Below, in pieces: positions 58,012 through 64,000 of a DNA stretch of 64,000 bases. Location of the stretch: contig NZ_QRQC01000007.1 of the NCBI RefSeq assembly GCF_003475325.1, positions 1 to 64,000 on the forward strand, read 5' to 3'. How positions within the stretch are numbered: position 1 is the stretch's first letter; every line of letters begins with the position of its first letter. The position numbers and the translations under genes were made by a program. The DNA comes from Collinsella sp. AF33-16 (lineage in GTDB: Bacteria; Actinomycetota; Coriobacteriia; Coriobacteriales; Coriobacteriaceae). Below the pieces are notes generated by a model. That model saw only the letters and a list, made by a program, of their open reading frames with translations. It ran no database searches and was not told the DNA's origin.

Positions 58012-58392
58012 ATGACCACAACAGCCGCTCAGATCAACGTACGTCTCGATGCCGATCTTAAAAGGAGTGGGGACGCCGCTCTCTCCAAGGCCGGTATGAC
58101 GCCGAGCCAAGCGGTGCGAGCGCTCTGGCAGCTTGCAGCATCGCTGGCCGATCGCCCCGGTGCGCTCGAGGATATCCTGCTGCCCAGTCGTGCCCGGGCG
58201 GAACAGCGCGAGCGCGAAAAGGCCGCCAAACGTAAGCTCGAGCTTATGGATCAGGGGTCGAAGCTGTTCGCTGCCGCTTGCTGTGAGTCGGGAATCGATA
58301 TGGTCAAGGCTCAGCCATCGGACGACGAAGAGCTCAAACGGAATGCCTATGCGGATCGCTATGGCGAGGAGATGAGCTGGCTCTATGAGTGA
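58012..58392 (+). CDS. RelB/DinJ-type antitoxin
   Basis: A 126-residue protein. The N-terminal ribbon-helix-helix is QINVRLDADLKRSGDAALSK, followed by GMTPSQAVRALWQLA, as in RelB/DinJ antitoxins. The C-terminal half is charged and probably unfolded until it binds the toxin (ELKRNAYADRYGEEMSWLYE). ATG 58012 follows AAGGAGGGG. The last eight bases overlap the PIN-domain toxin start. RelB-type antitoxins usually pair with RelE/YafQ-fold toxins; pairing with a PIN toxin is less usual. Confidence 0.88.
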   Translation: MTTTAAQINVRLDADLKRSGDAALSKAGMTPSQAVRALWQLAASLADRPGALEDILLPSRARAEQREREKAAKRKLELMDQGSKLFAAACCESGIDMVKAQPSDDEELKRNAYADRYGEEMSWLYE

Positions 58393-58876
58393 GACTCCAA
58401 AGCGCATCTTGGTTGACACCAACGTGTGGCTCGATTACTTCATTCCCTCACGACGTGGTCGTTCGGTGGCGATTGAGTTTTTACGCGATGCATGCACGGC
58501 GCAGGTTGATTTGCTGTATGCGGCGACATCGTCCAAAGACCTGTTTTATTTGATTTCAAGCGAACATAAGGCATGGTATCGGCGAGAGCACGGCTCGCTT
58601 TCTCAAGATGCTGCCGTGGCGTCGACATCACTTGCATGGGATTGCCTCGACGTGTTGTCGCAACTTGCCACGTCGGTACCCTGCGACCTGAGTGACATAT
58701 GGATGGCGAGCAGACAGCGTGAGCTCCATAGCGATTACGAAGACGATTTAATCATTGCGGCAGCGATACGTGCTCAGGCGGATCTACTGGTCACCAACGA
58801 TGTCAAACTCTGTTCACACGCACCCGTCGCAGCAATGAGCGTAGAAGACGCAAAGAATTACTTAGCAACGCTCTAG
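58385..58876 (+). CDS. PIN-domain toxin (VapC-like ribonuclease)
   Basis: A 163-residue protein with PIN acidic residues in LVDTNVWLDYF (Asp near 10), the mid-protein Glu/Asp region, SDYEDDLIIAAAI (Asp near 120) and LVTNDVKLC (Asp near 138). Such toxins cleave RNA, often initiator tRNA or rRNA. Its ATG lies inside the antitoxin's last codons, so translation is coupled. The operon is preceded by repeated ATGCT boxes and followed by class II repeats. Confidence 0.9.
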   Translation: MSETPKRILVDTNVWLDYFIPSRRGRSVAIEFLRDACTAQVDLLYAATSSKDLFYLISSEHKAWYRREHGSLSQDAAVASTSLAWDCLDVLSQLATSVPCDLSDIWMASRQRELHSDYEDDLIIAAAIRAQADLLVTNDVKLCSHAPVAAMSVEDAKNYLATL

Positions 58877-58888
58877 CAATTTGAAGAC

Positions 58889-58977
58889 CCTGCAGGTCGA
58901 ATAAAAGTCAGCGAATGCCCCCAGGCAGGGCCGCGCCAGCCAGTCCCTACAGGTTGAACAAAAGTCAGCGAGAGCCC
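58889..58977. repeat. Partial direct repeat before class II copy 2
   Basis: ATAAAAGTCAGCGAATGCCC (58900-58919) is repeated as ACAAAAGTCAGCGAGAGCCC (58958-58977), each preceded by CAGGTCGA or CAGGTTGA. The first may be the stump of another class II element. Confidence 0.55.
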
Positions 58978-59110
58978 GTCTGGGCGAGCAAGGTGCCTTG
59001 AAACAAGGCGGCATTGACCTTCTGGTCATGCCGCCGAAGTTGAAAGGCAGATTGTCGTCCAGACGGGCTCGCAGCGTCGGCTCATTACGCCGTTTGTAAA
59101 ACGGCGTAAT
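58961..59110 (-). repeat. Class II 3' element, copy 2 (after the dehydrogenase gene)
   Basis: On the minus strand: hairpin TTACGCCGTTTT..AAACGGCGTAA right at the stop codon, CGACGCTGC, stem CCGTCTGG/CCAGACGG, inner hairpin GGCGGCAT..ATGCCGCC, CACCTTGCTCGCC, TCGCTGACTT. Same order as 14675-14824 with different stems. Confidence 0.75.
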
Positions 59111-59112
59111 TC

Positions 59113-60048
59113 TTAGTGTTCGATCCAGCAGCGCAGGGTCTCGCCGGCCTGCAGGTGACGCAGATTCTCCGCGGCGATGTCGACGACGTTGTTGAGCGTG
59201 GCTGCCAGGTGGAACCAGCCGGAGACGTGCGGCGTGATGAGCATGTTGGGCGCATCCCACAGGGGGCTTGTCGCGGGCAGCGGTTCGGGGTCGGTGACGT
59301 CGACCGCGGCGCCGGCGAGATGTCCCGACTCCAGAACGGCAACCAAGTCATCGGTGACCACAAGGTCGCCGCGGCCGCCGTTGGCAAAGAAGGCACCTGG
59401 TTTCATCGCGGCAAAGAACTCGGCGTTCGCCAGACCGCGGGTCTCGGGCGTGCTCGGCATAAAGGATGCGACGATGTCGGCCTCTGCCAGGCGCTCAGGT
59501 AGGGCGTCCATGCCGTCCATGTCCTCAAACACAATGGGGTAGACGAGTGGATGGCGCTTGATGCCGCGGACGTGCGCGCCCATGCCGCGGCAGAGCGTGG
59601 CAAAGTGACCGCCGATATCGCCCGCGCCCAGCACCAGCACGTTGGCGTTTTTGAGCGAGGTAACTGGCCCCAAATCCTCCCAGCGATGTTCGCGCTGCAA
59701 GTCGTGATAGCCGGGCAGGCGCTTCATCATGGAAAGGACCATGGCAAACATGTGCTCGCTCACGGCCTGGCCGTAGGCGCCCACCGAGCAAGACAGTTTG
59801 GCGTCGGCTGGCACGGTGCCGGCGGCAAGGTAGTCGTCATAGCCGGCGGTCTGCAATTGCAGCAGCTGGAGATGCTCGCATGCCGTGAGCATGTCAGAGT
59901 CGATGTTGCCCAAGATCACGTCGGCGTTGGCGACTTGTTCGCGCGTGATAGCGTCGGCGCTCGTGTAGATAAAGTCCTCGCCCGGAGCGCTCGACTCAAG
60001 AATTGCGCGATGGTGGTCGTTGACGGGCAGCAAAACCAAGATGTTCAC
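59113..60048 (-). CDS. D-isomer-specific 2-hydroxyacid dehydrogenase
   Basis: About 311 residues, NAD-dependent. The Rossmann motif is VLGAGDIGGHFATL near 138-151; catalytic residues are Arg in NGGRGDLV near 225, Glu in VDVTDPEPLP near 257 and His in ITPHVSGW near 280. The substrate loop is short, and the exact 2-hydroxyacid is unknown (glyoxylate/hydroxypyruvate or phosphoglycerate-like). GTG 60048 is chosen because AAAGGACTACTT lies just before it; the open frame to 60114 runs through a REP-like hairpin and is not coding. Confidence 0.9.
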   Translation of the reverse strand: MNILVLLPVNDHHRAILESSAPGEDFIYTSADAITREQVANADVILGNIDSDMLTACEHLQLLQLQTAGYDDYLAAGTVPADAKLSCSVGAYGQAVSEHMFAMVLSMMKRLPGYHDLQREHRWEDLGPVTSLKNANVLVLGAGDIGGHFATLCRGMGAHVRGIKRHPLVYPIVFEDMDGMDALPERLAEADIVASFMPSTPETRGLANAEFFAAMKPGAFFANGGRGDLVVTDDLVAVLESGHLAGAAVDVTDPEPLPATSPLWDAPNMLITPHVSGWFHLAATLNNVVDIAAENLRHLQAGETLRCWIEH

Positions 60049-60068
60049 AAGTAGTCCTTTCCGCTTGA

Positions 60069-60105
60069 CCCGCCAAAAAGGGACAGGTTTATTTTGGCGG
60101 GTTTT
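60069..60105. repeat. CCAAAAAGGGACAGG hairpin, copy 4
   Basis: CCCGCCAAAA/TTTTGGCGGG around GGGACAGGTTTA, then TTTTATCAGGC. One compensated base pair differs from copies 2 and 3. It lies just before the start of the dehydrogenase gene, so it does not end a neighbouring gene on the plus strand. Confidence 0.8.
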
Positions 60106-60121
60106 ATCAGGCAAAACGCTA

Positions 60122-60172
60122 TAAAAACGCCGGGCTTCGCGATGGTTAACATATCCATCGTGAAGCCCGGCG
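60122..60172 (-). terminator. Terminator after map
   Basis: On the minus strand CGCCGGGCTTCACGATGG pairs with CCATCGCGAAGCCCGGCG, followed by TTTTTAT. It begins ten bases past the map stop. Confidence 0.85.
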
Positions 60173-60181
60173 CATCCACGG

Positions 60182-61069
60182 CTACCAGCTCAGCAGCTCG
60201 TAGCCGTCCTCGGTCACCACGAGCTGTACCTCGCACTGGGCCGAATCGCTGCCGTCCTTGGTGCGCACGCACCAGCCGTCGCCCTTGCTGATCTTGATGT
60301 CGGGCGCTCCGGCGTTGACCATGGGCTCGATGGTAAAGACCATGCCCGGCACCATGATGGTGTCCACATCGGGCGCCTCGGTGGTAAAGCCCACAAACGG
60401 GTCCTCGTGGAACTCCTTACCGATGCCGTGTCCGCCGTACTCGCGCACCACGCTAAAGCCGGCGTCCTCGACGGTCTTTTGTACTGCCTCGGCCATAACG
60501 GAGAGCGGTAGCCATGGCTTGACGGCTGCCAGACCCGCCTCCACGCTGGCACGGGTGACGTCGACCAGGCGCTGGCGCTCGGCCGAGACCTCGCCGATGC
60601 AGAACATGCGGCTCGAATCACTAAAGTAACCGTCCAAGATCGTGGAGCAGTCTACGTTGATGATGTCGCCCTCGTGCAGCACGTCCGTATCGCAGGGAAT
60701 GCCGTGGCAGACCACATCATTGATCGAGGTGCACACGCTCTTGGGGTAGCCCTCGTAGTTGAGGTCGGCCGGCGTGCCACCGTGCTCGACGGTGTAGTCG
60801 TAGATCATCTGGTCGATCTGGTTGGTGGTCATGCCTGCGGCGATATGCTCGCCCACATAATCGAGCACGCCCACGTTGATGGCTGCCGAGCGCTTGATAC
60901 CCTCGATATCGGCGGGAGTCTTGTAGAGCGTGCGAGGCAGAACCTCCCAGCCTTCTTCCCACAAGCGCTCGAGGCGCTCATCAAAGGCGCTATGGCATTT
61001 CTTGTATTTCTTGCCGCTGCCGCACCAGCAAGCGTCGTTGCGGCCGGGCACGGGTCCTTTGTCATACAT
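60182..61069 (-). CDS. map: Methionine aminopeptidase with N-terminal SEC-C zinc finger
   Basis: Removes the initiator Met. Residues about 8-26 form a SEC-C metal-binding motif (GRNDACWCGSGKKYKKCH), then the MetAP type I catalytic domain: GIPCDTDVLHEGDIINVDCS near 123-142 (first metal Asp), DSSRMF, GHGIGKEFHEDP (His) near 215-226, VFTIEPMVN (Glu) near 243 and the last Glu near QCEVQLV. The finger is the form found in some actinobacterial and chlamydial enzymes and probably aids ribosome or protein contact. ATG 61069 follows AAAGGAAGTTAGCC. Confidence 0.95.
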   Translation of the reverse strand: MYDKGPVPGRNDACWCGSGKKYKKCHSAFDERLERLWEEGWEVLPRTLYKTPADIEGIKRSAAINVGVLDYVGEHIAAGMTTNQIDQMIYDYTVEHGGTPADLNYEGYPKSVCTSINDVVCHGIPCDTDVLHEGDIINVDCSTILDGYFSDSSRMFCIGEVSAERQRLVDVTRASVEAGLAAVKPWLPLSVMAEAVQKTVEDAGFSVVREYGGHGIGKEFHEDPFVGFTTEAPDVDTIMVPGMVFTIEPMVNAGAPDIKISKGDGWCVRTKDGSDSAQCEVQLVVTEDGYELLSW

Positions 61070-61120
61070 GGCTAACTTCCTTTCATTCGCAGCTAGTATA
61101 GCCCACCCACGCGGCCATAA

Positions 61121-61189
61121 AAGTTGCGGTGATATAGTTCCGATTTAAGCGGTTTAACAGCACAAATAGGAACTATATCACCGCAACTG
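61121..61189. repeat. AAGTTGCGGTGA hairpin, copy 3
   Basis: AAGTTGCGGTGATATAGTTC pairs with GAACTATATCACCGCAACT-type sequence around a 30-base centre. It separates map from the radical SAM gene. Confidence 0.75.
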
Positions 61190-61229
61190 ATGGGGCGGGA
61201 TGGCGGGCACTAGCTGCTGCGTGGTTTTG

Positions 61230-62006
61230 CTAGTAGCTCACCTGGCAGGGAATACCGAGGGCGCGCACGCGCGCGGCAATGGCGTCGAGCACCTCGGGCG
61301 CTGCTTTGGCAAGGCCGGCGACTGGTGTCTCGCGCGCGACCGTGTAGATGGTCGCCTCCTGCGGACGAATGCGCTCAAGCGCCGCGAGCCAGGGGGCAAC
61401 ATACTCCTCGCCGGTATTGTCGATGAGCTTGCCCTGATACTCGCCGGTCAAAAAGATCGTCTGGATAATAACGTGACCGTCAAAGCTTGCGAACGTCTCG
61501 ATCTGGTGTTCGACGTTGTAGGGGCCAACAGGCTGGTCGAGCAGCTGGATAAACGCCGGGTCGACGGTATCGAGCTTAAGAATGTTGTCGTCGACCATCA
61601 TGAGCGCGTCGTGCACCTCGGGGCGGTCGGCGCGTGTGCCGTTGGAGAGCACGGCGATCTTGGAGTTTGGGGCAAGCTCGTCGCGCAGTGCGACGGCGCC
61701 GGCGATGGCCCGTGGAAACTCCGGTGCGGCGGTGGGCTCGCCGTTGCCTGCGAAGGTGATTACATCGGGGAGCTCGCCCTCGGCTGCCATCTCGCGCAGC
61801 TTTGCCTCGAGCGCTTCGAGTACCACGGCAGCCGTGTTATACGGCTCATGGCAGGGGCGCTCGGCGTTGAGGCCGTTCTCGCAGTAGATGCAGTCGAACG
61901 TGCAGATTTTGCCGCTGGCCGGCATCATGTTGACGCCGAGCGAGAGACCAAGGCGACGGCTGCGAACGGGCCCAAAGATGGGGCTGGCATTCAAAAACGT
62001 AGACAT
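61230..62006 (-). CDS. Radical SAM protein of unknown substrate
   Basis: About 258 residues. The cluster motif is CTFDCIYC (near residues 35-42), preceded by PSGKICTF-like PASGKICTF; the GNGEPTAAPEF segment near 91-101 is the SAM-binding GGEP equivalent. GVNMMPASGKICTFDCIYCE is typical of the COG0731-like radical SAM group. Only one cluster motif is visible, so no extra SPASM cluster. Start ATG 62006 (MSTFLNASPIFG) has GAGGAG twelve bases upstream; ATG 62012 is also possible. The upstream open frame to 62600 is antisense to the alpha/beta hydrolase gene and not part of it. Function unknown. Confidence 0.87.
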   Translation of the reverse strand: MSTFLNASPIFGPVRSRRLGLSLGVNMMPASGKICTFDCIYCENGLNAERPCHEPYNTAAVVLEALEAKLREMAAEGELPDVITFAGNGEPTAAPEFPRAIAGAVALRDELAPNSKIAVLSNGTRADRPEVHDALMMVDDNILKLDTVDPAFIQLLDQPVGPYNVEHQIETFASFDGHVIIQTIFLTGEYQGKLIDNTGEEYVAPWLAALERIRPQEATIYTVARETPVAGLAKAAPEVLDAIAARVRALGIPCQVSY

Positions 62007-62231
62007 AGGCATATGCTCCTCAAGACAATTGTGCCTAAGCATAGCATCGGCTCCAAAGCAAGGTGTGGGCTCTTGCTTTACAAGTTTCGTTTTTTCACGT
62101 CGCTCATGATGCCGTGCCATGAAAAGCCTCGGGTCGGGTAAAGTTAATCTGTTAACAAGGTGTAAAGCAATGCGGGTCCATCCAACCGTGCTGACGTGCA
62201 ACTGGATGAGCATTGATGATGGGGGCACAAC

Positions 62232-63029
62232 ATGGATTTTACGGTCGAGAATGCGGGCACCACGATTGCCTGTCGCGAATATGCCGACCCGGATGTGTCG
62301 CCTGATGCTCCTGCCTTGGTGTGCGTGCACGGCGCTTGTGTCGACGGCACATTTTTCGACGGCATCGCTTGTGAGCTCAGTCGCAACTACCGCGTAATTG
62401 CCTACGACCGCCGCGGCTGTGGTGGCAGCAGCGATGCGGCAGACGGCAGCTATGATCTTGCCGCTCAGGCCGCCGATCTGCAAGCCGTGATCGAACACGT
62501 TGGCGCTCCGACAAATGTGCTTGCGCACAGCGCCGGTACGTTGGTGGCGCTGGAGCTTCTTCGTACCGAACCCCATCTCGTCGCCCGTGCGATTCTGCAT
62601 GAGCCGGCTGTGTCGGCCGAAGGCGTCGGCATGGGCGCAGCCCCGGTTTTGCTCGATATGATTGCGGCTGGAAAGGTTTCAAGGGCGCTCCGGCTTTTCT
62701 TGGGAGCCCTCGGCGACTTGGACCCCGAGGCTCCTGGAACGACCGAAGCGGAAGCCAAACATGCCCTGCGCAATGGTCGTTGCTTCATGGCCAATGAATA
62801 CGGGATTACTATGACCTGCGTTCCCGATTGGGATAGCGTTCGCGCGTCAAAAACGGTGGCCGCCGTGCTCCTGGGCGAGCTCTCGATTGGCACGCCCCGC
62901 GAGGCTGGCACGCGAGCGGCTGCCGAATATCTCGATTGCCCCCTCGTGACAATCCCGGGCGCGCACAACGGCCTGCGCGATCGCCCGGCAGCGGCTGCCC
63001 AGACTGTCCGTAGCATCCTGGAGCTCTAG
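62232..63029 (+). CDS. Alpha/beta-fold hydrolase
   Basis: A 265-residue soluble hydrolase. The oxyanion region is CVHGACVDGTFF near 31-42, the nucleophile elbow is LAHSAGTLVALEL near 97-109 (Ser), the acid is likely the Asp in YLDCPLVTI and the His in PGAHNGLRDRP near 247. YDRRGCGGSSDAADGSYDL fits the esterase/haloperoxidase-like branch. Substrate unknown. ATG 62232 follows GGGGGCACAAC, a weak site. It is divergent from the radical SAM gene by about 225 bases. Confidence 0.88.
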   Translation: MDFTVENAGTTIACREYADPDVSPDAPALVCVHGACVDGTFFDGIACELSRNYRVIAYDRRGCGGSSDAADGSYDLAAQAADLQAVIEHVGAPTNVLAHSAGTLVALELLRTEPHLVARAILHEPAVSAEGVGMGAAPVLLDMIAAGKVSRALRLFLGALGDLDPEAPGTTEAEAKHALRNGRCFMANEYGITMTCVPDWDSVRASKTVAAVLLGELSIGTPREAGTRAAAEYLDCPLVTIPGAHNGLRDRPAAAAQTVRSILEL

Positions 63030-63140
63030 CAGCCGTAAAAATCAAAACAGTCTTCACTCGCAAACGTTTCGGCCGTGTTAACAAATGTGCTCAAAACCTC
63101 ACGTCTGCGGCTTCAATCGCGCCGCCTGCCAACTCATAAA

Positions 63141-63197
63141 AATGTAACAGCATTCACGTGCTTGCCTGCATCGGCAAGGTGTTACCCTTGTAACATT
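63141..63197. promoter_or_regulatory. AATGTNACA boxes upstream of the GGDEF gene
   Basis: AATGTAACA (63141-63149) and, on the other strand, AATGTTACA (63189-63197) face each other, with CTTGCC..GGCAAG between. The 211-base gap is a promoter region; a shared regulator is possible but unnamed. Confidence 0.4.
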
Positions 63198-63240
63198 TGG
63201 AACCCACCGCTACCATGCGAAACTATCGAAAGGGCCCCAT

Positions 63241-64000
63241 ATGCTCAATAATCACGAGGTCAATCTAACCGACGAGGAGGCTGCCGCCGAGGTCGCCCGT
63301 GTCGCGAAGACCTACCCCGTGGTGCGTTTGCTGTCGGCCGATCAGATTAAGAGTGAGCCTAACTGCCTGCTCGCCGGTGATCGGTGTCCTTGTCTGCGTC
63401 AGTCAAGTCTTGAGGCTTTGGCAGACTCCGATGAGGTGTCGGAGCAACTGCTCAATGATGGCACTGAGTACCGCGCCCGTCTACGCCCTTTGAAGGTCGA
63501 GGGCGAGCCTCACGTCTTGCTGATGGTGCGTCCGATCGATGAGCAAGAGGCCGCAGAAGAGGACCTTGTCTACACCGACGTGCTGACGAATGTGCGCAAT
63601 CGCCGATATTACGAGGAAAAGCTCCGTAGCACCCGCGTGAATGCCGGCGTTGCGGTGATCGACCTTGATGATTTTAGGGTCTTCAACGATACGTGTGGCC
63701 GTCATGCCGGCGACCTTGCGCTCGGTGCTGTGGCGACAGCCATGCGCAGCGGAATCCGTTCGACTGACGAGCTTGTGCGCTATGGCTGCGACAAGTTTGT
63801 GGTTGTCATGCCCAATATTCCCTCCGATGACTTCACCCGTCGCCTGCATCAGGTGTCCGATGCCGTTCGTTCCACGATTATTCCGGGCCATGAGTACGTG
63901 AGCTTGACGGCATGTGTTGGTGGCGTTCGCATTCATGGCGAGACGGTCGATGAGGGCGTTGGCCGCGCTGCCCAGTTACTGAGCCGCGCTAAGGCAAAAG
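63241..64000 (+). CDS. GGDEF-domain-like protein, 3' end missing, degenerate GGDEF motif
   Basis: The gene runs off the right edge; 253 residues are visible. Residues 1-110 (MLNNHEVNLTDEEAAAEVAR..) form an N-terminal segment with Cys-rich CLLAGDRCPCLRQ. The GGDEF-like domain starts at DVLTNVRNRRYYEEKL near 116, has VIDLDDFRVFNDTCGRHAGD near 138-157, and where the signature should be it reads RYGCDKFVVVMP instead of RYGGDEF. Loss of the second Gly and the Glu would be expected to abolish diguanylate cyclase activity. It may be a c-di-GMP or GTP sensor. ATG 63241 follows GAAAGGGCCCCAT. Confidence 0.85.
   Translation, partial: MLNNHEVNLTDEEAAAEVARVAKTYPVVRLLSADQIKSEPNCLLAGDRCPCLRQSSLEALADSDEVSEQLLNDGTEYRARLRPLKVEGEPHVLLMVRPIDEQEAAEEDLVYTDVLTNVRNRRYYEEKLRSTRVNAGVAVIDLDDFRVFNDTCGRHAGDLALGAVATAMRSGIRSTDELVRYGCDKFVVVMPNIPSDDFTRRLHQVSDAVRSTIIPGHEYVSLTACVGGVRIHGETVDEGVGRAAQLLSRAKAK

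Overview
The window is 64 kb of GC-rich, gene-dense DNA. The gene content and codon use (GC-rich third positions, an anaerobic pyruvate formate-lyase system, a flavodiiron protein, agmatine deiminase genes, many palindromic intergenic repeats) fit a gut Actinobacterium of the class Coriobacteriia, most likely Collinsella. This is an inference from protein resemblance; there is no rRNA here to confirm it. No tRNA, rRNA, CRISPR array, prophage or complete insertion sequence was seen.

Layout: the left edge carries the 5' end of an IS110-type transposase (minus strand). 0.5-4.7 kb is a galactose module: galK-galT (minus) divergent from a LacI-family regulator, with repeated operator-like sites between them. 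4.8-8.1 kb holds a flavodiiron protein, a DeoR regulator and a class II aldolase. 8.4-11.5 kb holds a HAD phosphatase, an AraC regulator, a doubtful small ORF and a Nudix-Vsr fusion. 11.6-14.6 kb is a BceAB-like ABC pair. 14.8-22.3 kb is an agmatine-to-putrescine module: a membrane LuxR regulator (AguR-like) divergent from putrescine carbamoyltransferase, two related antiporters and agmatine deiminase. 23-30.5 kb has a GNAT acetyltransferase, DAHP synthase and a MarR-ABC-ABC drug-exporter operon. 30.7-32.6 kb has an SDR and a KDG-type permease. 33-37.8 kb is a pyruvate formate-lyase set in which the glycyl-radical domain is a separate gene, followed by DegV and the activating enzyme. 38-45 kb is housekeeping: nucleosidase, EngB GTPase, and the aspartate/threonine pathway (thrB, thrC, lysC, asd). 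45.5-52 kb has an alkylguanine methyltransferase, a ClC transporter, a GyrI-like protein and a second MacB-type ABC pair. 52.5-64 kb has an XRE membrane regulator, phosphofructokinase, an Ntn hydrolase, M18 aminopeptidase, a RelB/PIN toxin-antitoxin pair, a 2-hydroxyacid dehydrogenase, methionine aminopeptidase with a SEC-C finger, a radical SAM protein, an alpha/beta hydrolase and a GGDEF-like protein cut by the right edge.

The most unusual content is between the genes. At least seven families of palindromic repeats occur. Two of them (class I, about 125-145 bp; class II, about 75-155 bp) change the sequence of their stems from copy to copy while keeping the pairing and a few short fixed blocks. 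In each of four copies of each class, the fixed blocks read in the same direction as the gene whose stop codon lies just upstream. That pattern suggests 3'-end RNA structures rather than passive DNA repeats. Other families look like REP/MITE-type mobile palindromes, one of which lies exactly at the breakpoint of a decayed beta-lactamase-like gene.

The genes point to an anaerobic fermenter that uses galactose and probably uronates, makes acetyl-CoA and formate by PFL, obtains energy or acid resistance from agmatine, and makes its own threonine and aromatic amino acids.
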